Below are positions 39,320-48,307 of a DNA stretch of 64,000 nucleotides, piece after piece. Every line of letters starts with the position of its first letter. The stretch's first letter is position 1. Under the pieces are notes generated by a model. It was not told the DNA's origin, ran no database searches, and saw nothing but the letters and a program-made list of their open reading frames with translations. The position numbers and the translations under genes are program-made. The stretch spans positions 3,038,001 to 3,102,000 of the forward strand of contig NZ_CP095072.1 in assembly GCF_022919115.1 (NCBI RefSeq), in the 5' to 3' direction. The DNA is from Gracilibacillus caseinilyticus (GTDB lineage: Bacteria > Bacillota > Bacilli > Bacillales > Amphibacillaceae).

Positions 39320-40138
39320 ATGTTGGCTGAACGAATTATTCATGAGTGCATGTTGATGTTATACGGCTTAAGTGTCATATTTTATTTTATAGATTTTCTT
39401 TACCAAAACCGGAAAGCAAACCAAATTGCTTTCTGGTTGCTTTCTGTTGTTTGGATTCTTCAAACCATTTTTTTATTAACGGAGATATGGCAAAATTCCA
39501 GTTTGCCAATTCAGACATTGCATGATGGTTTATATACGTATACATGGATCATTATTACGTTCTCACTAGTGGTACATCGATTTTTTCAACTTGAATTTTT
39601 TATGTTTTTTATGAGTGTGTTTGGATTCTTCTTTATGATTGTGCATACATTGCAATCAGTGAGACTGACTGATTCCAATCAAATTCCGATGGTATTGAAT
39701 GAAATGTTATTTGCACATATCGTACTGGCCTTGCTATCCTATGGATTATTTACGATTTCGTTTATTTTAGCTTGTTTATATTTTATGCAATATCAGTTAT
39801 TAAAACGAAAAATAGGGTATAAATGGTTAAGGAGATTCCAAGACTTGGAAGGATTAGAAAAGCGTGCTTTTCATCTGATTGTACTTGCTGAACCGATGTT
39901 AATACTGTCCATCATTTTAGGTGTTGTCTGGGCTTATATGACGGGGACGGAGTTTTATTGGGGCGACAGTAAGACAATCGGTTCCATACTTGTTTTTATT
40001 ATTTATGCAGGTTACTTGTATATTCGGATTAAACAAGGGTATCGTGGCAAGAAGATATTAACATGGAACATTATCGCTTTTCTGATGTTATTAATTAATT
40101 TCTTTTTATTTAACAGTTTATCGAACTTTCATATGTAA
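39320..40138 (+). CDS. hemX: HemX membrane protein (cytochrome c assembly CcsA-like)
   Basis: This 272-residue protein has about eight membrane helices, related to the CcsA/HemX family. In B. subtilis HemX lowers the amount of HemA. A hydrophobic core with VLALLSYGLFTISFILACLYF and the WGVVWAY-like segment VVWAYMTGTEFYWGDSKT are family-typical. I use the ATG at 39320 after GGGTGG; the frame opens earlier at a TTG touching the hemA stop. It is second in the haem operon. Confidence 0.9.
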   Translation: MLAERIIHECMLMLYGLSVIFYFIDFLYQNRKANQIAFWLLSVVWILQTIFLLTEIWQNSSLPIQTLHDGLYTYTWIIITFSLVVHRFFQLEFFMFFMSVFGFFFMIVHTLQSVRLTDSNQIPMVLNEMLFAHIVLALLSYGLFTISFILACLYFMQYQLLKRKIGYKWLRRFQDLEGLEKRAFHLIVLAEPMLILSIILGVVWAYMTGTEFYWGDSKTIGSILVFIIYAGYLYIRIKQGYRGKKILTWNIIAFLMLLINFFLFNSLSNFHM

Positions 40139-40162
40139 ATTTGGATCAAGGGGGCGTCATGA

Positions 40163-41095
40163 ATGCGCAAAATAGTCGTAGGTTCAAGAAGGAGTAATTT
40201 AGCATTAACACAATCGGAATGGGTGATTGAGCAGTTACAAGAACACGCTGGTGATCAATATCAGTTCGAAATCAAAAAAATCGTAACTAAAGGAGATCAA
40301 ATTCTTAATGTTACGTTATCGAAAGTCGGCGGAAAAGGTCTTTTTGTTAAAGAAATTGAGAATGCTATGTATGACAAAGAGATTGATTTTGCTGTTCATA
40401 GTATGAAGGATATGCCTGCAGTCATGCCAGAAGGATTAATCATCGGCTCCATTCCGGTACGTGAAGATCACCGCGATGCCTTTATTTCCAATAATCATGT
40501 TGCCTTTAAGGATTTACCTGCAGGAGCGGTGATAGGGACAAGCAGTTTGAGAAGAGGATCACAAATTTTAGCAGCACGTCCTGATTTGGATATTCAGTGG
40601 ATTAGAGGGAATATCGAAACTCGTATGCGCAAGTTAAAAGAAGAAAACTTTGATGCGATTATTTTAGCTGCAGCTGGGCTGAAACGGATGAACTGGAGCG
40701 AGAATATCGTGACCGAATATCTGGAACCTGAAGTTTGTGTGCCTGCTGTCGGTCAAGGTGCGTTAGCGATTGAATGTCGCGAAGATGATAAGGAATTATT
40801 GCAATTGCTTACTAAAATAAATGACGATTATACAACCAAAACCGTCACAGCTGAACGAACTTTCTTGCATTTACTTAATGGTGGCTGTTCCGTTCCAATC
40901 GGAGGTTATGCTTATCTGAATGGAGATAATGTTATATTAACAGCAATGGTTGCCAGCACGGATGGAAAAACTGTCTTGAAAGAAACGGTAACTGGTACGG
41001 ATCCTGATCAAGTTGGAAAAGAGGCAGCAGAGAAACTCCAGGCACGTGGTGCACAATATTTAGTCGACGAAGCGATCGAGGAGAACCAGGAATGA
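40163..41095 (+). CDS. hemC: Hydroxymethylbilane synthase (porphobilinogen deaminase)
   Basis: This 310-residue enzyme polymerises four porphobilinogens. The cofactor-binding Cys is in [13 protein letters not shown]. The N-terminal [17 protein letters not shown] and [12 protein letters not shown] with the catalytic Asp region and [10 protein letters not shown] are all present. GATCAAGGGGGCGTC precedes the ATG. The end overlaps hemD by four bases. Confidence 0.97.
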   Translation: MRKIVVGSRRSNLALTQSEWVIEQLQEHAGDQYQFEIKKIVTKGDQILNVTLSKVGGKGLFVKEIENAMYDKEIDFAVHSMKDMPAVMPEGLIIGSIPVREDHRDAFISNNHVAFKDLPAGAVIGTSSLRRGSQILAARPDLDIQWIRGNIETRMRKLKEENFDAIILAAAGLKRMNWSENIVTEYLEPEVCVPAVGQGALAIECREDDKELLQLLTKINDDYTTKTVTAERTFLHLLNGGCSVPIGGYAYLNGDNVILTAMVASTDGKTVLKETVTGTDPDQVGKEAAEKLQARGAQYLVDEAIEENQE

Positions 41096-41856
41096 CCAAG
41101 CCTTTAACAGGCAAAAGAATAATGGTGACGAGGGAAGCGAAACAAGCGCTTCCTTTAGTCTATTTACTGGAATCTTACGGTGCTAGTTGTGAGAGAGTTC
41201 CTCTTCTCCTTTTTGAAAGATGTTTATCGAAAGGTAATCAAAAAATCATGCAGCAAATTAGTCAATTTGATTGGCTTTTCTTCACTAGTGTGAATACCGT
41301 ACGTTTCTTTGATCAATACGTAAAAGAATTTGATCTGAAAATTGATCAAAAAATTGCTGCGGTCGGTGAGAAAACCGCTCAACTTCTTGAAGAGCTTGGA
41401 TATCCTGTCGATTTTATTCCTTCTATTTTTGATGGGAGTACAATGGTTCACGAATTTCATCAACTTGTTTCATCCCCTCATATTGCTTTATTATGTGGGA
41501 GTAACGCAAGGAGAGAGATTCCTAAACAATTACAACGACAAGGTCTTTCTTTTGAAAAAATAGTGATTTATCGTACAATAAAAAATAAAGAAGTAATACC
41601 ATTGCTTCAGGAAAAAGCGACAGAAATGGATGCTGTATTTTTTACAAGTCCATCAACGGTAAAGGCTTTTCATGAATTCTTACCTGCTTCGCTTTTGGAA
41701 CAAGTAAAGGAAAAAGCGACAGCTGTTGCCATTGGTACGACAACGAGCGAGGCGCTTGAAAAGTATGCTTTTCGTCATATCATTTATCCTGAAACATTTA
41801 CAATTGAAAATATGGTAGCTACTTATATTGAATACATAAGAGAAGGTGATAAATAA
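41092..41856 (+). CDS. hemD: Uroporphyrinogen-III synthase
   Basis: This 254-residue enzyme closes hydroxymethylbilane to uroporphyrinogen III. Sequence conservation in this family is low. The two-domain pattern is visible with [41 protein letters not shown] and [12 protein letters not shown]. The position between hemC and hemB, overlapping both (four bases and one base), confirms it. Confidence 0.93.
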   Translation: MTKPLTGKRIMVTREAKQALPLVYLLESYGASCERVPLLLFERCLSKGNQKIMQQISQFDWLFFTSVNTVRFFDQYVKEFDLKIDQKIAAVGEKTAQLLEELGYPVDFIPSIFDGSTMVHEFHQLVSSPHIALLCGSNARREIPKQLQRQGLSFEKIVIYRTIKNKEVIPLLQEKATEMDAVFFTSPSTVKAFHEFLPASLLEQVKEKATAVAIGTTTSEALEKYAFRHIIYPETFTIENMVATYIEYIREGDK

Positions 41857-42836
41857 TGTCTACAACACCATTTGATCGCCATCGTCGCTTACGTTCTTCC
41901 AGCGTTATGCGCCGATTCGTTCGTGAAACAGAATTACAAGTAAATGATTTAGTTTATCCGTTATTTGTCGTCGAAGGAGACCAAATCAAAAACGAAGTCT
42001 CCTCTATGCCAGGTGTTTATCAGGTATCCCTCGATTACTTGGATGAAGAGATTGATGAATTACTGAAATTAGGTATCCCGTCTGTTCTTTTATTCGGTAT
42101 ACCGAAAGAAAAAGACGAAGTTGGCTCAGGTGCATATGATCCAGATGGAATTGTTCAAGTAGCAATTCGTCAAATTAAAGCAAAAACGGATCAGCTACTC
42201 GTGATCGCCGATACATGTTTATGTGAGTACACATCACATGGCCATTGTGGAGTCATTGAACATGGAGATGTAGATAATGATAAATCATTACCTTTACACG
42301 TAAAAACGGCTGTAACACAAGCTGAAGCTGGGGCAGATATTATCGCACCATCGAACATGATGGATGGCTTTGTAACAGAAATTCGTGAAGGCTTAGATGA
42401 AGAAGGGTATACGAATATTCCGATTATGTCCTATGCAGTCAAGTATGCCTCTGCATTTTATGGGCCGTTCCGTGATGCAGCTGATAGTACGCCACAGTTT
42501 GGGGATAGAAAAACGTATCAGATGGATCCTTCTAATCGATTAGAAGCAATCAGAGAAGCCACGTCTGATATGGCAGAAGGAGCAGATTTCTTAATTGTAA
42601 AGCCAGCTCTTTCTTATATGGATATAATACGAGAAGTAAAGAACGAATTTCCTGTACCAGTTGTAGCCTACAATGTTAGTGGGGAATACTCAATGGTAAA
42701 AGCAGCCAGTCTCAATGGATGGGTTGATGAACAAGCGATAGTACTAGAGAAGCTGACTGCGATGAAACGGGCTGGAGCGGATATCATTATTACGTATTTT
42801 GCGAAAGATGTAGCAAAATGGTTACAAGAAAAATAA
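41856..42836 (+). CDS. hemB: Delta-aminolevulinic acid dehydratase
   Basis: This 326-residue enzyme condenses two aminolevulinates to porphobilinogen. The zinc-binding cysteines are in [15 protein letters not shown]; the Schiff-base lysines are in [15 protein letters not shown] and [12 protein letters not shown]. The length fits. It overlaps hemD by one base and is followed by hemL after 10 bases. Confidence 0.97.
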   Translation: MSTTPFDRHRRLRSSSVMRRFVRETELQVNDLVYPLFVVEGDQIKNEVSSMPGVYQVSLDYLDEEIDELLKLGIPSVLLFGIPKEKDEVGSGAYDPDGIVQVAIRQIKAKTDQLLVIADTCLCEYTSHGHCGVIEHGDVDNDKSLPLHVKTAVTQAEAGADIIAPSNMMDGFVTEIREGLDEEGYTNIPIMSYAVKYASAFYGPFRDAADSTPQFGDRKTYQMDPSNRLEAIREATSDMAEGADFLIVKPALSYMDIIREVKNEFPVPVVAYNVSGEYSMVKAASLNGWVDEQAIVLEKLTAMKRAGADIIITYFAKDVAKWLQEK

Positions 42837-42846
42837 GGAGGCGATC

Positions 42847-44136
42847 ATGATGCGAGAAAATCAAAAATCTGTTGATGCATATAAAGAGTCGGTGGAATTA
42901 ATGCCAGGTGGTGTCAATTCACCAGTGCGAGCTTTCAAATCAGTAGGAATGAATCCTATTTATATGGATTACGGAAAAGGATCAAAAATTTACGACATTG
43001 ATGGCAATGAATACATTGATTATGTGCTAAGCTGGGGTCCGTTAATTTTGGGTCATGCAGATGATCGAGTAGTCACTAAATTAAAAGAGGTGGCTGAAAA
43101 AGGAACAAGCTTTGGCGCACCGACTTTATTAGAGAATGAATTAGCACAATTAGTGATTGATCGTGTTCCTTCCATTGAGATGGTACGAATGGTTAATTCC
43201 GGTACAGAAGCAACAATGAGTGCATTACGTCTGGCACGAGGCTATACAGGAAAAAATAAAATCCTTAAATTTGAAGGGAATTATCATGGTCATGGGGATT
43301 CTCTATTAATAAAAGCAGGGTCTGGTGTAGCGACATTAGGTTTACCTGACAGTCCTGGAGTACCTGAAAGTGTTGCACAGCATACAATTACAGTGCCATA
43401 TAATGATATCGAAAGCGTTCGGTATGCATTTGAACAATTTGGAGATGACATTGCGGCTGTGATTGTTGAACCTGTTTCTGGTAATATGGGAGTTGTTCCG
43501 CCGAAGGACGACTTTTTACAAATATTACGTGATATCACTAACCAGTACCAATCCTTGTTGATCTTTGATGAAGTAATGACGGGATTCCGAGTTGACTACC
43601 ATTGTGCCCAGGGATATTTCGAGGTGACCCCTGATTTAACTTGTTTAGGAAAAGTTATAGGTGGAGGTCTACCCGTTGGCGCTTATGGCGGAAAGCGTGA
43701 AATCATGGAATGTATTGCCCCGGTTGGTGATATTTATCAAGCTGGAACATTATCTGGTAATCCGCTTGCTATGACAGCAGGTCTGGAAACATTAAAAGCA
43801 ATGGATCGTTCTTCTTATGATGATATCAATACGAAAGTAGACCGTTTAATCGAAGGATATAGACTGGCTGCAGATAAATATAATATTCCTCTGCAAATTA
43901 ATCGAGCTGGATCAATGGTAGGTATCTTCTTCGCAAACGAGCCTGTGATTAATTATGAGACAGCTTCTAAATCGAACACAGAAGCGTTTGCCACCTATTA
44001 CCGGACAATGGCAGAAGAAGGCATATTCCTTCCACCTTCTCAATTCGAAGGTCTGTTCCTGTCTATATCTCATACAGACGCAGACATTGAAAAAACAATC
44101 GCAGCAGTCGAAAAAGCATTTCAAAAATTATCATAA
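42847..44136 (+). CDS. hemL: Glutamate-1-semialdehyde aminotransferase
   Basis: This 429-residue PLP enzyme makes 5-aminolevulinate from glutamate-1-semialdehyde. The PLP lysine is in [38 protein letters not shown] and [11 protein letters not shown] are family signatures. It starts at ATG 42847 or the next codon after AGGAGGCG. It is the last gene of the operon; a terminator and repeat element copy 4 follow, so spoVID is transcribed separately. Confidence 0.97.
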   Translation: MMRENQKSVDAYKESVELMPGGVNSPVRAFKSVGMNPIYMDYGKGSKIYDIDGNEYIDYVLSWGPLILGHADDRVVTKLKEVAEKGTSFGAPTLLENELAQLVIDRVPSIEMVRMVNSGTEATMSALRLARGYTGKNKILKFEGNYHGHGDSLLIKAGSGVATLGLPDSPGVPESVAQHTITVPYNDIESVRYAFEQFGDDIAAVIVEPVSGNMGVVPPKDDFLQILRDITNQYQSLLIFDEVMTGFRVDYHCAQGYFEVTPDLTCLGKVIGGGLPVGAYGGKREIMECIAPVGDIYQAGTLSGNPLAMTAGLETLKAMDRSSYDDINTKVDRLIEGYRLAADKYNIPLQINRAGSMVGIFFANEPVINYETASKSNTEAFATYYRTMAEEGIFLPPSQFEGLFLSISHTDADIEKTIAAVEKAFQKLS

Positions 44137-44143
44137 CCCGAAA

Positions 44144-44178
44144 AGCTTACAGGCCCACATAGGCTTGTAAGTTTTTTT
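44144..44178 (+). terminator. Terminator of the haem operon
   Basis: CTTACA and CC pair with GG and TGTAAG (CTTACAGGCC with GGCTTGTAAG, imperfect), then seven T residues. Confidence 0.85.
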
Positions 44179-44261
44179 CATGAGGTAAGAAAGTATAAAA
44201 TCACTGTCATAAAGATGTTAAAGATGTACTATAGAGGTAGATCAAGATTTTTTAAAAACTG

Positions 44262-44823
44262 GCTACCTATAATATGGATTATGTAAACTAACCATTACTA
44301 ACCAAGCATCCATATTGAAATATTTAATGTGCTAAGATACCGCTTCAGCCAACCACTCCGCGTCCTGCGGGGCACGGCTGAAGCTAACTTTGTGAAGAAG
44401 GGCACTTCACAAAGTGGATCTTCAGCACCTGCATGTCCCGCGGGAGTCTCCGTGGTTGGCCTACGCTATGGTACTTGTTCTACAACAAATGCATGAGGTA
44501 GCATATTGGTCTTCTAACAATATGAACTATAAAAAATAAGCATCTACACCTTAGTAAATAGAATGCCTAGTACCATTGCTTTTAGCTGTTCCTATTGTTG
44601 TAGAACTTCTCTCAAGCGTAGAAAATAGGCGGAGACTCCTCATGCGTCAGCGCGAGCTGAAGATCCACTTTGTAAAGAAAAGAATTTTCTTTACAAAGTT
44701 AGCTGAAGCCGTGCCCCACAGGACGCGGAGCCAATTTCCGGAGCTTTGTTACGTAGATAAAACATGTCAAAATGGCCAACTTGTCATACAGTGGTAGTTT
44801 ACATAATCCATATTATGGGTAGC
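44262..44823. repeat. Composite palindromic element, copy 4 (order A-B), best-preserved ends
   Basis: The terminal 27 bases (44262-44288 and 44797-44823) are inverted repeats with a single mismatch, both beginning GCTACCYATAATATGG. Module A (about 44330-44468) has tip stem ACTTTGTGAAG; module B (about 44610-44755) has tip stem ACTTTGTAAAGAAAA with a perfect complement and loop GAA. If the element proper starts at the inner CC, both sides are flanked by TA, but this is not seen at other copies. Confidence 0.87.
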
Positions 44824-44896
44824 TATGATTTAAACGGCTGATAAGAATTTCGCTGTTCGTTCTGCGGTGTTATACAACTTCTATTTGTCAAGCTTG

Positions 44897-44924
44897 CATA
44901 TTTTTCTTCCTCACAACATATAGT
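44897..44924 (+). promoter_or_regulatory. Candidate sigma-E promoter of spoVID
   Basis: GCATATT (44896-44902), 14 bases, CATATAGT (44917-44924) resembles the mother-cell sigma-E consensus (TCATATT and CATACAAT). B. subtilis spoVID is sigma-E dependent. It lies 52 bases before the start codon. Confidence 0.5.
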
Positions 44925-44975
44925 TTAATGAAATGCTAGTACGCCTTAGCTAAGCAAAAGGAAGGGGGAAGTGCT

Positions 44976-45932
44976 TTGCAAGAAGCCTTTACATTTAATA
45001 TTCATGAAGTGGTTGCATTTGAGAATGAACAGCAGATCAAGGAAATGTTAGGGATAGGTCTGGAACCTGTTATATCAATGGAGGAACTAGGTAATACACT
45101 CTCGATTAGAGGTGTGATGGAACTTAAAGGAGAATATATTAAAAGCGATACACCGGATCTTAGGGTGGAAGAACCGGTGAACGGCAATTATGTCGAACGA
45201 GTAGAATCGTTATCAGATGAAGTGAATGAGTTTTTTCATAAATTTCTCATTGATGTCTCTGTCCCGCTCGATCGTATTGCATCTTTAGATGATGTGTTTA
45301 TAGAAGTCGATCACTTCGATTATAATTTGGACGCTGTCAATGAAATGACGATTGAGGCAACATTAGCTATTCATGGCTTGCAAGAACCACAACCGGAACC
45401 TGCAGTAGAAGAAGAGAGAGAGTTTACAGAAGAAACGGAATTGCTAGCTTTTGAAGAAAACCGATTCGATGAGCAGACAGAAGATGCAGCAGAGACGTTT
45501 CATTTAGAAATGGATGAAGAAGATCTCGAATCAACTGAAGAAGAAGAAAAAGAAGAGGAAAAAGTGGTACCTATCACAAGCGTTCGAGCAATGCAGGAGG
45601 GTGAAGATCAAGAAATAGAAGACAGTCACGCTCAAGAGGATGATGTATCAGCTGAGGAAGAGGATTTTGAAGAAGAAGAGGAAAAATTACATGTGAAAAC
45701 CAGAAACGAGCCTCAAGATGAGACATCCTATTTGTTAAACGTTTTTGCGGATGAAGAAGCCTCGAGCTATACGAGGTTGAAACTTTATATTGTACAGCCA
45801 GATGACCAAATTCATACTATTGCCGAACGATATCAACTTTCATCTAAACACATTATGAGAGTAAATCGTTTAGAAGATGAAGATGTTTCAGCTGGACAAT
45901 TGATTTATATTCCGGTTCCTACTGAAGAATAA
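44976..45932 (+). CDS. spoVID: Spore coat morphogenetic protein SpoVID
   Basis: This 318-residue protein has a conserved N-terminal domain (about 1-130), a long Glu/Asp-rich middle (about 135-245) and a C-terminal LysM domain (YIVQPDDQIHTIAERYQLS, about 270-318). SpoVID drives coat encasement around the forespore by binding SpoIVA and SafA. The start is TTG after GAAGGGGGAAG. Gene order hemL-spoVID-ysxE is conserved. A terminator separates it from ysxE. Confidence 0.93.
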   Translation: MQEAFTFNIHEVVAFENEQQIKEMLGIGLEPVISMEELGNTLSIRGVMELKGEYIKSDTPDLRVEEPVNGNYVERVESLSDEVNEFFHKFLIDVSVPLDRIASLDDVFIEVDHFDYNLDAVNEMTIEATLAIHGLQEPQPEPAVEEEREFTEETELLAFEENRFDEQTEDAAETFHLEMDEEDLESTEEEEKEEEKVVPITSVRAMQEGEDQEIEDSHAQEDDVSAEEEDFEEEEEKLHVKTRNEPQDETSYLLNVFADEEASSYTRLKLYIVQPDDQIHTIAERYQLSSKHIMRVNRLEDEDVSAGQLIYIPVPTEE

Positions 45933-45939
45933 TTTGTTA

Positions 45940-45972
45940 GTCCCTTGGTAGCTTGTCAAGGGATTTTTTATT
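45940..45972 (+). terminator. Terminator between spoVID and ysxE
   Basis: TCCCTTG pairs with CAAGGGA around GTAGCTTGT, followed by TTTTTT. Confidence 0.85.
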
Positions 45973-46000
45973 TGATGAATCAGAAATGGAGGGTTTGCCG

Positions 46001-47017
46001 ATGGAATGGTCACAATTATTGCAATCATATCAATTGCAGCCAGAGTCAATTGAGCAAATAACAGACCGTCTATACAAAATTGAAGCCGATCATCAACAAT
46101 ATGCGTTAAAGCATGCGAGGCTGTTACCAGAAGACGTCGGAAGGTGGCAGGCAATCCAACAATATATTCAGGAAAAAAAGATATTTGGTTTTGTACCTGT
46201 CTATTATACTGTCCACCAGCAGCCGTTTGTGGAAGACAACGGAGATATTTATTATCTGATGCCATGGGTTAACCGGGAAATTTCAGACCAGCCAATAGAT
46301 GAATATGCAACAGCTATTCACACAATTGGCAAGTTGCATGCAGCAACGATGGATTATCATAAGATTGATGCGGTTAAACAAAATCGGAGAACATTAGAAA
46401 AACAATTTGAGCAGGAGCTTACTTACTGTCGTGAACAAATGCTGCAATATGTTCGCTTTTTTGAAGCAAAACGATTCATGGCACCCGCAGAATTACAAAT
46501 ATGCATGTATTATCGTGACATGGAGCAATTATTTAATAAAATGGAAGAGTGGCAAGAGATTTATTTAGACAGGATGGAAGAAACCGATCAGATGAAATAC
46601 ACGTTATGTCATGGAAATGTAAAACCATCCCATTATATGATTACGGGAATGAATACTTATTTATTAAATTGGGAGTATGCATTAATGACTTCGCCGACTT
46701 ATGATTTAGTATCGTATTATCAATATTTATTCCGGTTTCATGACTGTGACATGGATAAAATCACAGAATCATTTTCAGTATATTGCCGATATATAGATTT
46801 ATCAGACTATGAGAAAGCATTGCTTGTATTGCAACTGTTGTCACCCCATAACTGGTTTCAATCTATGTCGGACACCCTTCAGCCTAGAAGGGGCACAAGT
46901 AATGTAAGAAAGTCCATTGAAATCGAAAAAGAGTTCCGTAAACTGTTTCACGGCTTCCAAATGCAAGAATATATCTACCAGACACTGAAAACGGACCCTG
47001 TAGATGAATTAGGTTAA
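46001..47017 (+). CDS. ysxE: Spore coat protein YsxE (CotS-like kinase fold)
   Basis: This 338-residue protein of the aminoglycoside-phosphotransferase-like fold is related to the CotS/CotI/YsxE coat proteins. YALKHARLLPEDVGR aligns with the ATP-Lys region and LCHGNVKPSHYMITG with the catalytic loop (HGN instead of HGD), and LLNWEYALMTSPTYDLVSYY with the metal-binding loop (NWE rather than DWE). Altered catalytic residues suggest weak or no kinase activity. I start at the ATG at 46001, seven bases after GGAGGG. It partners SpoVID in coat encasement in B. subtilis. Confidence 0.9.
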   Translation: MEWSQLLQSYQLQPESIEQITDRLYKIEADHQQYALKHARLLPEDVGRWQAIQQYIQEKKIFGFVPVYYTVHQQPFVEDNGDIYYLMPWVNREISDQPIDEYATAIHTIGKLHAATMDYHKIDAVKQNRRTLEKQFEQELTYCREQMLQYVRFFEAKRFMAPAELQICMYYRDMEQLFNKMEEWQEIYLDRMEETDQMKYTLCHGNVKPSHYMITGMNTYLLNWEYALMTSPTYDLVSYYQYLFRFHDCDMDKITESFSVYCRYIDLSDYEKALLVLQLLSPHNWFQSMSDTLQPRRGTSNVRKSIEIEKEFRKLFHGFQMQEYIYQTLKTDPVDELG

Positions 47018-47202
47018 ATCCATTCCAATTGAAAGGCGAGCAGGATACCAATTAATATCCCTAATAATAAAACATCAAAGGTTGTAGGGAAAAATACGGT
47101 GCGAATCCCTTGAAATACGACGATTGGTAAAATACAACGCTCACAGATTAAGATCCATTCTCTCGCCCAAGGAGGTAGACGGTATCGATAATAACGTGCC
47201 AC
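47014..47202 (-). CDS. Small conserved-looking membrane protein (62 aa)
   Basis: A 62-residue frame starts at GTG after GAGGTGAT (good spacing) on the minus strand. It has one or two hydrophobic segments (CILPIVVFQGIRTVFF and DVLLLGILIGILLAFQL) after a basic N-terminus. It overlaps the ysxE stop by four bases, tail to tail. No family is recognised; the ribosome site and composition support it as real. Confidence 0.6.
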   Translation of the reverse strand: MARYYRYRLPPWAREWILICERCILPIVVFQGIRTVFFPTTFDVLLLGILIGILLAFQLEWI

Positions 47203-47219
47203 GATATCACCTCATTTTC

Positions 47220-47883
47220 ATTATATTTTTGTTATATTCTAGCTTATGCAGTCAAAGTGGAATCGTACCCCATATTTATTAATCGAATTTTGAAATAAAC
47301 GGAAAGAACTACATCATTCATGTTAGCCGAGTGATAAATAAGGGGTTCGCACGCTAAGTTAAAATACTTAGTTCAAAATTAGTAAAAAAGTATTTTTTTT
47401 GCAGGAAAATTGATTTTTTTATCGAATATATATTATTAGAATATATTAATCAAAGAAGTCTCTATCGGATGCGTATAAGAGGTTGTCTTCAATATGAGAA
47501 GTAGCATAAATTTATTTAATTTAATTATTTCCCAGTATTATCATACGCTGACAATGGCAGACAAGCATCACTGTATTAAATTCAATTTTTCTGGATGTTA
47601 CAAAAGAATCATCTGTTTTGGAATGCGTTGCTGAATAGTAGATACAGCAAGGATTCTGCACTATCATTCAAATGTATAACAAAGTGTATAAACAGGTTTA
47701 TTGTAATGAATTTTGCTAATTCATCACCTAATTAGCAAATAGTAAAAAAGCGGTATGTTTCTATATTTACTGAATATAATTTACTAATTACAAATGTTGT
47801 TTATATTACTGTTCGTTTTGTTGGGCTGCTGTGGTATTGCAATTCGTTCAAGGTGTTTTCGTGTAGCATGCATAATCAGAAAA
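47220..47883. other. Long AT-rich non-coding stretch upstream of the c-di-GMP riboswitch
   Basis: No supported gene in about 660 bases. The only short frame noticed (46 codons from 47493) lacks a ribosome site. Just before the riboswitch, TTCAAG (47847-47852), 18 bases, CATAAT (47871-47876) is a weak sigma-A candidate that would start transcription at the edge of the aptamer. The unusual length suggests distant regulatory sites. Confidence 0.5.
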
Positions 47884-47959
47884 AGGCAAACCTATTGCAA
47901 GATAGGGACGCAAAGTTCCAGGTCCGTTCATTTATCCAATACGGACGGCTGAGCTGCCT
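47884..47959 (+). promoter_or_regulatory. Cyclic-di-GMP-I (GEMM) riboswitch aptamer
   Basis: The conserved GEMM core is explicit: GGCAAACC, then P2 CCTAT/ATAGG with a GCAA-type loop, then GGACGCAAAG, then P3 GGTCCG/CGGAC, and the closing GGCTGAGCTGCC. Outer stem P1 is AGGCA (47884-47888) with TGCCT (47955-47959). Between aptamer and the SinI-like gene lies a hairpin AAATACA/TGTATTT (47961-47978) directly before the GGAGGAG ribosome site (47981-47987), with no T-run. Control is therefore more likely at translation than at termination, although ON or OFF cannot be told. Confidence 0.9.
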
Positions 47960-47994
47960 GAAATACAGATTTGTATTTTAGGAGGAGAAAGATT

Positions 47995-48129
47995 ATGGAA
48001 TCGAAGTTAAATGTGGATTATGAATGGATCTATCTAATGCTGAAAGCGAAAGAGATTGGTTGTACAACAGAAGAAATAAAAGAATTTCTGACAAAGAAAA
48101 TGCCAGAGAAATGTGTGGAACAGTATTAG
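47995..48129 (+). CDS. SinI-like anti-repressor (44 aa)
   Basis: A 44-residue protein starts at ATG after GGAGGAGAAAG. The core VDYEWIYLMLKAKEIGCTTE, followed by EIKEFL, fits the Sin anti-repressor domain of B. subtilis SinI (EWVELMVEAKEANISPEEI, then RKYL), including the conserved W, AKE, EEI and FL/YL positions. SinI binds the master biofilm repressor SinR and relieves matrix-gene repression. No sinR lies next to it, and the N-terminus is shorter than in SinI. It is the only gene between a c-di-GMP riboswitch and a terminator, so it is the riboswitch target. Confidence 0.82.
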   Translation: MESKLNVDYEWIYLMLKAKEIGCTTEEIKEFLTKKMPEKCVEQY

Positions 48130-48135
48130 ACCTAG

Positions 48136-48167
48136 AAAACCCTATGTGACATAGGGTTTTTATTTTT
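48136..48167 (+). terminator. Terminator after the SinI-like gene
   Basis: AAAACCCTAT (48136-48145) pairs with ATAGGGTTTT (48151-48160) around GTGAC, then TATTTTT. Confidence 0.92.
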
Positions 48168-48196
48168 GTGAAAAGGGTATAGCATATTAGACGCTT

Positions 48197-48232
48197 ATAC
48201 GTATCATTTGCTATACTAAAAATGATACGTAT
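48197..48232. promoter_or_regulatory. Paired palindromic operator candidate upstream of ndh
   Basis: A 13-bp perfect inverted repeat (ATACGTATCATTT, 48197-48209, and its complement, 48220-48232) encloses TATACT (48212-48217), a likely -10 hexamer. Each arm contains ATACGTAT, which is itself palindromic, so two identical operators 28 bp apart may flank the -10. The regulator is unknown; it does not fit the Rex consensus. Confidence 0.5.
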
Positions 48233-48307
48233 TGAGTACATATCTAGTCAAAAGTGAGATAAACTATCATAGTTTAGCAATGATATCGACAGGAAAGGAA
48301 TGATTAG

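Noticed and set aside
44262..44823. TA target-site duplication suggesting a mariner-type MITE
   Set aside because: Compatible at copy 4 only; the other copies show different flanks, so the transposition mechanism is left open.
47493..47633. 46-codon frame in the gap before the riboswitch
   Set aside because: No ribosome site upstream, biased composition, no recognisable domain.
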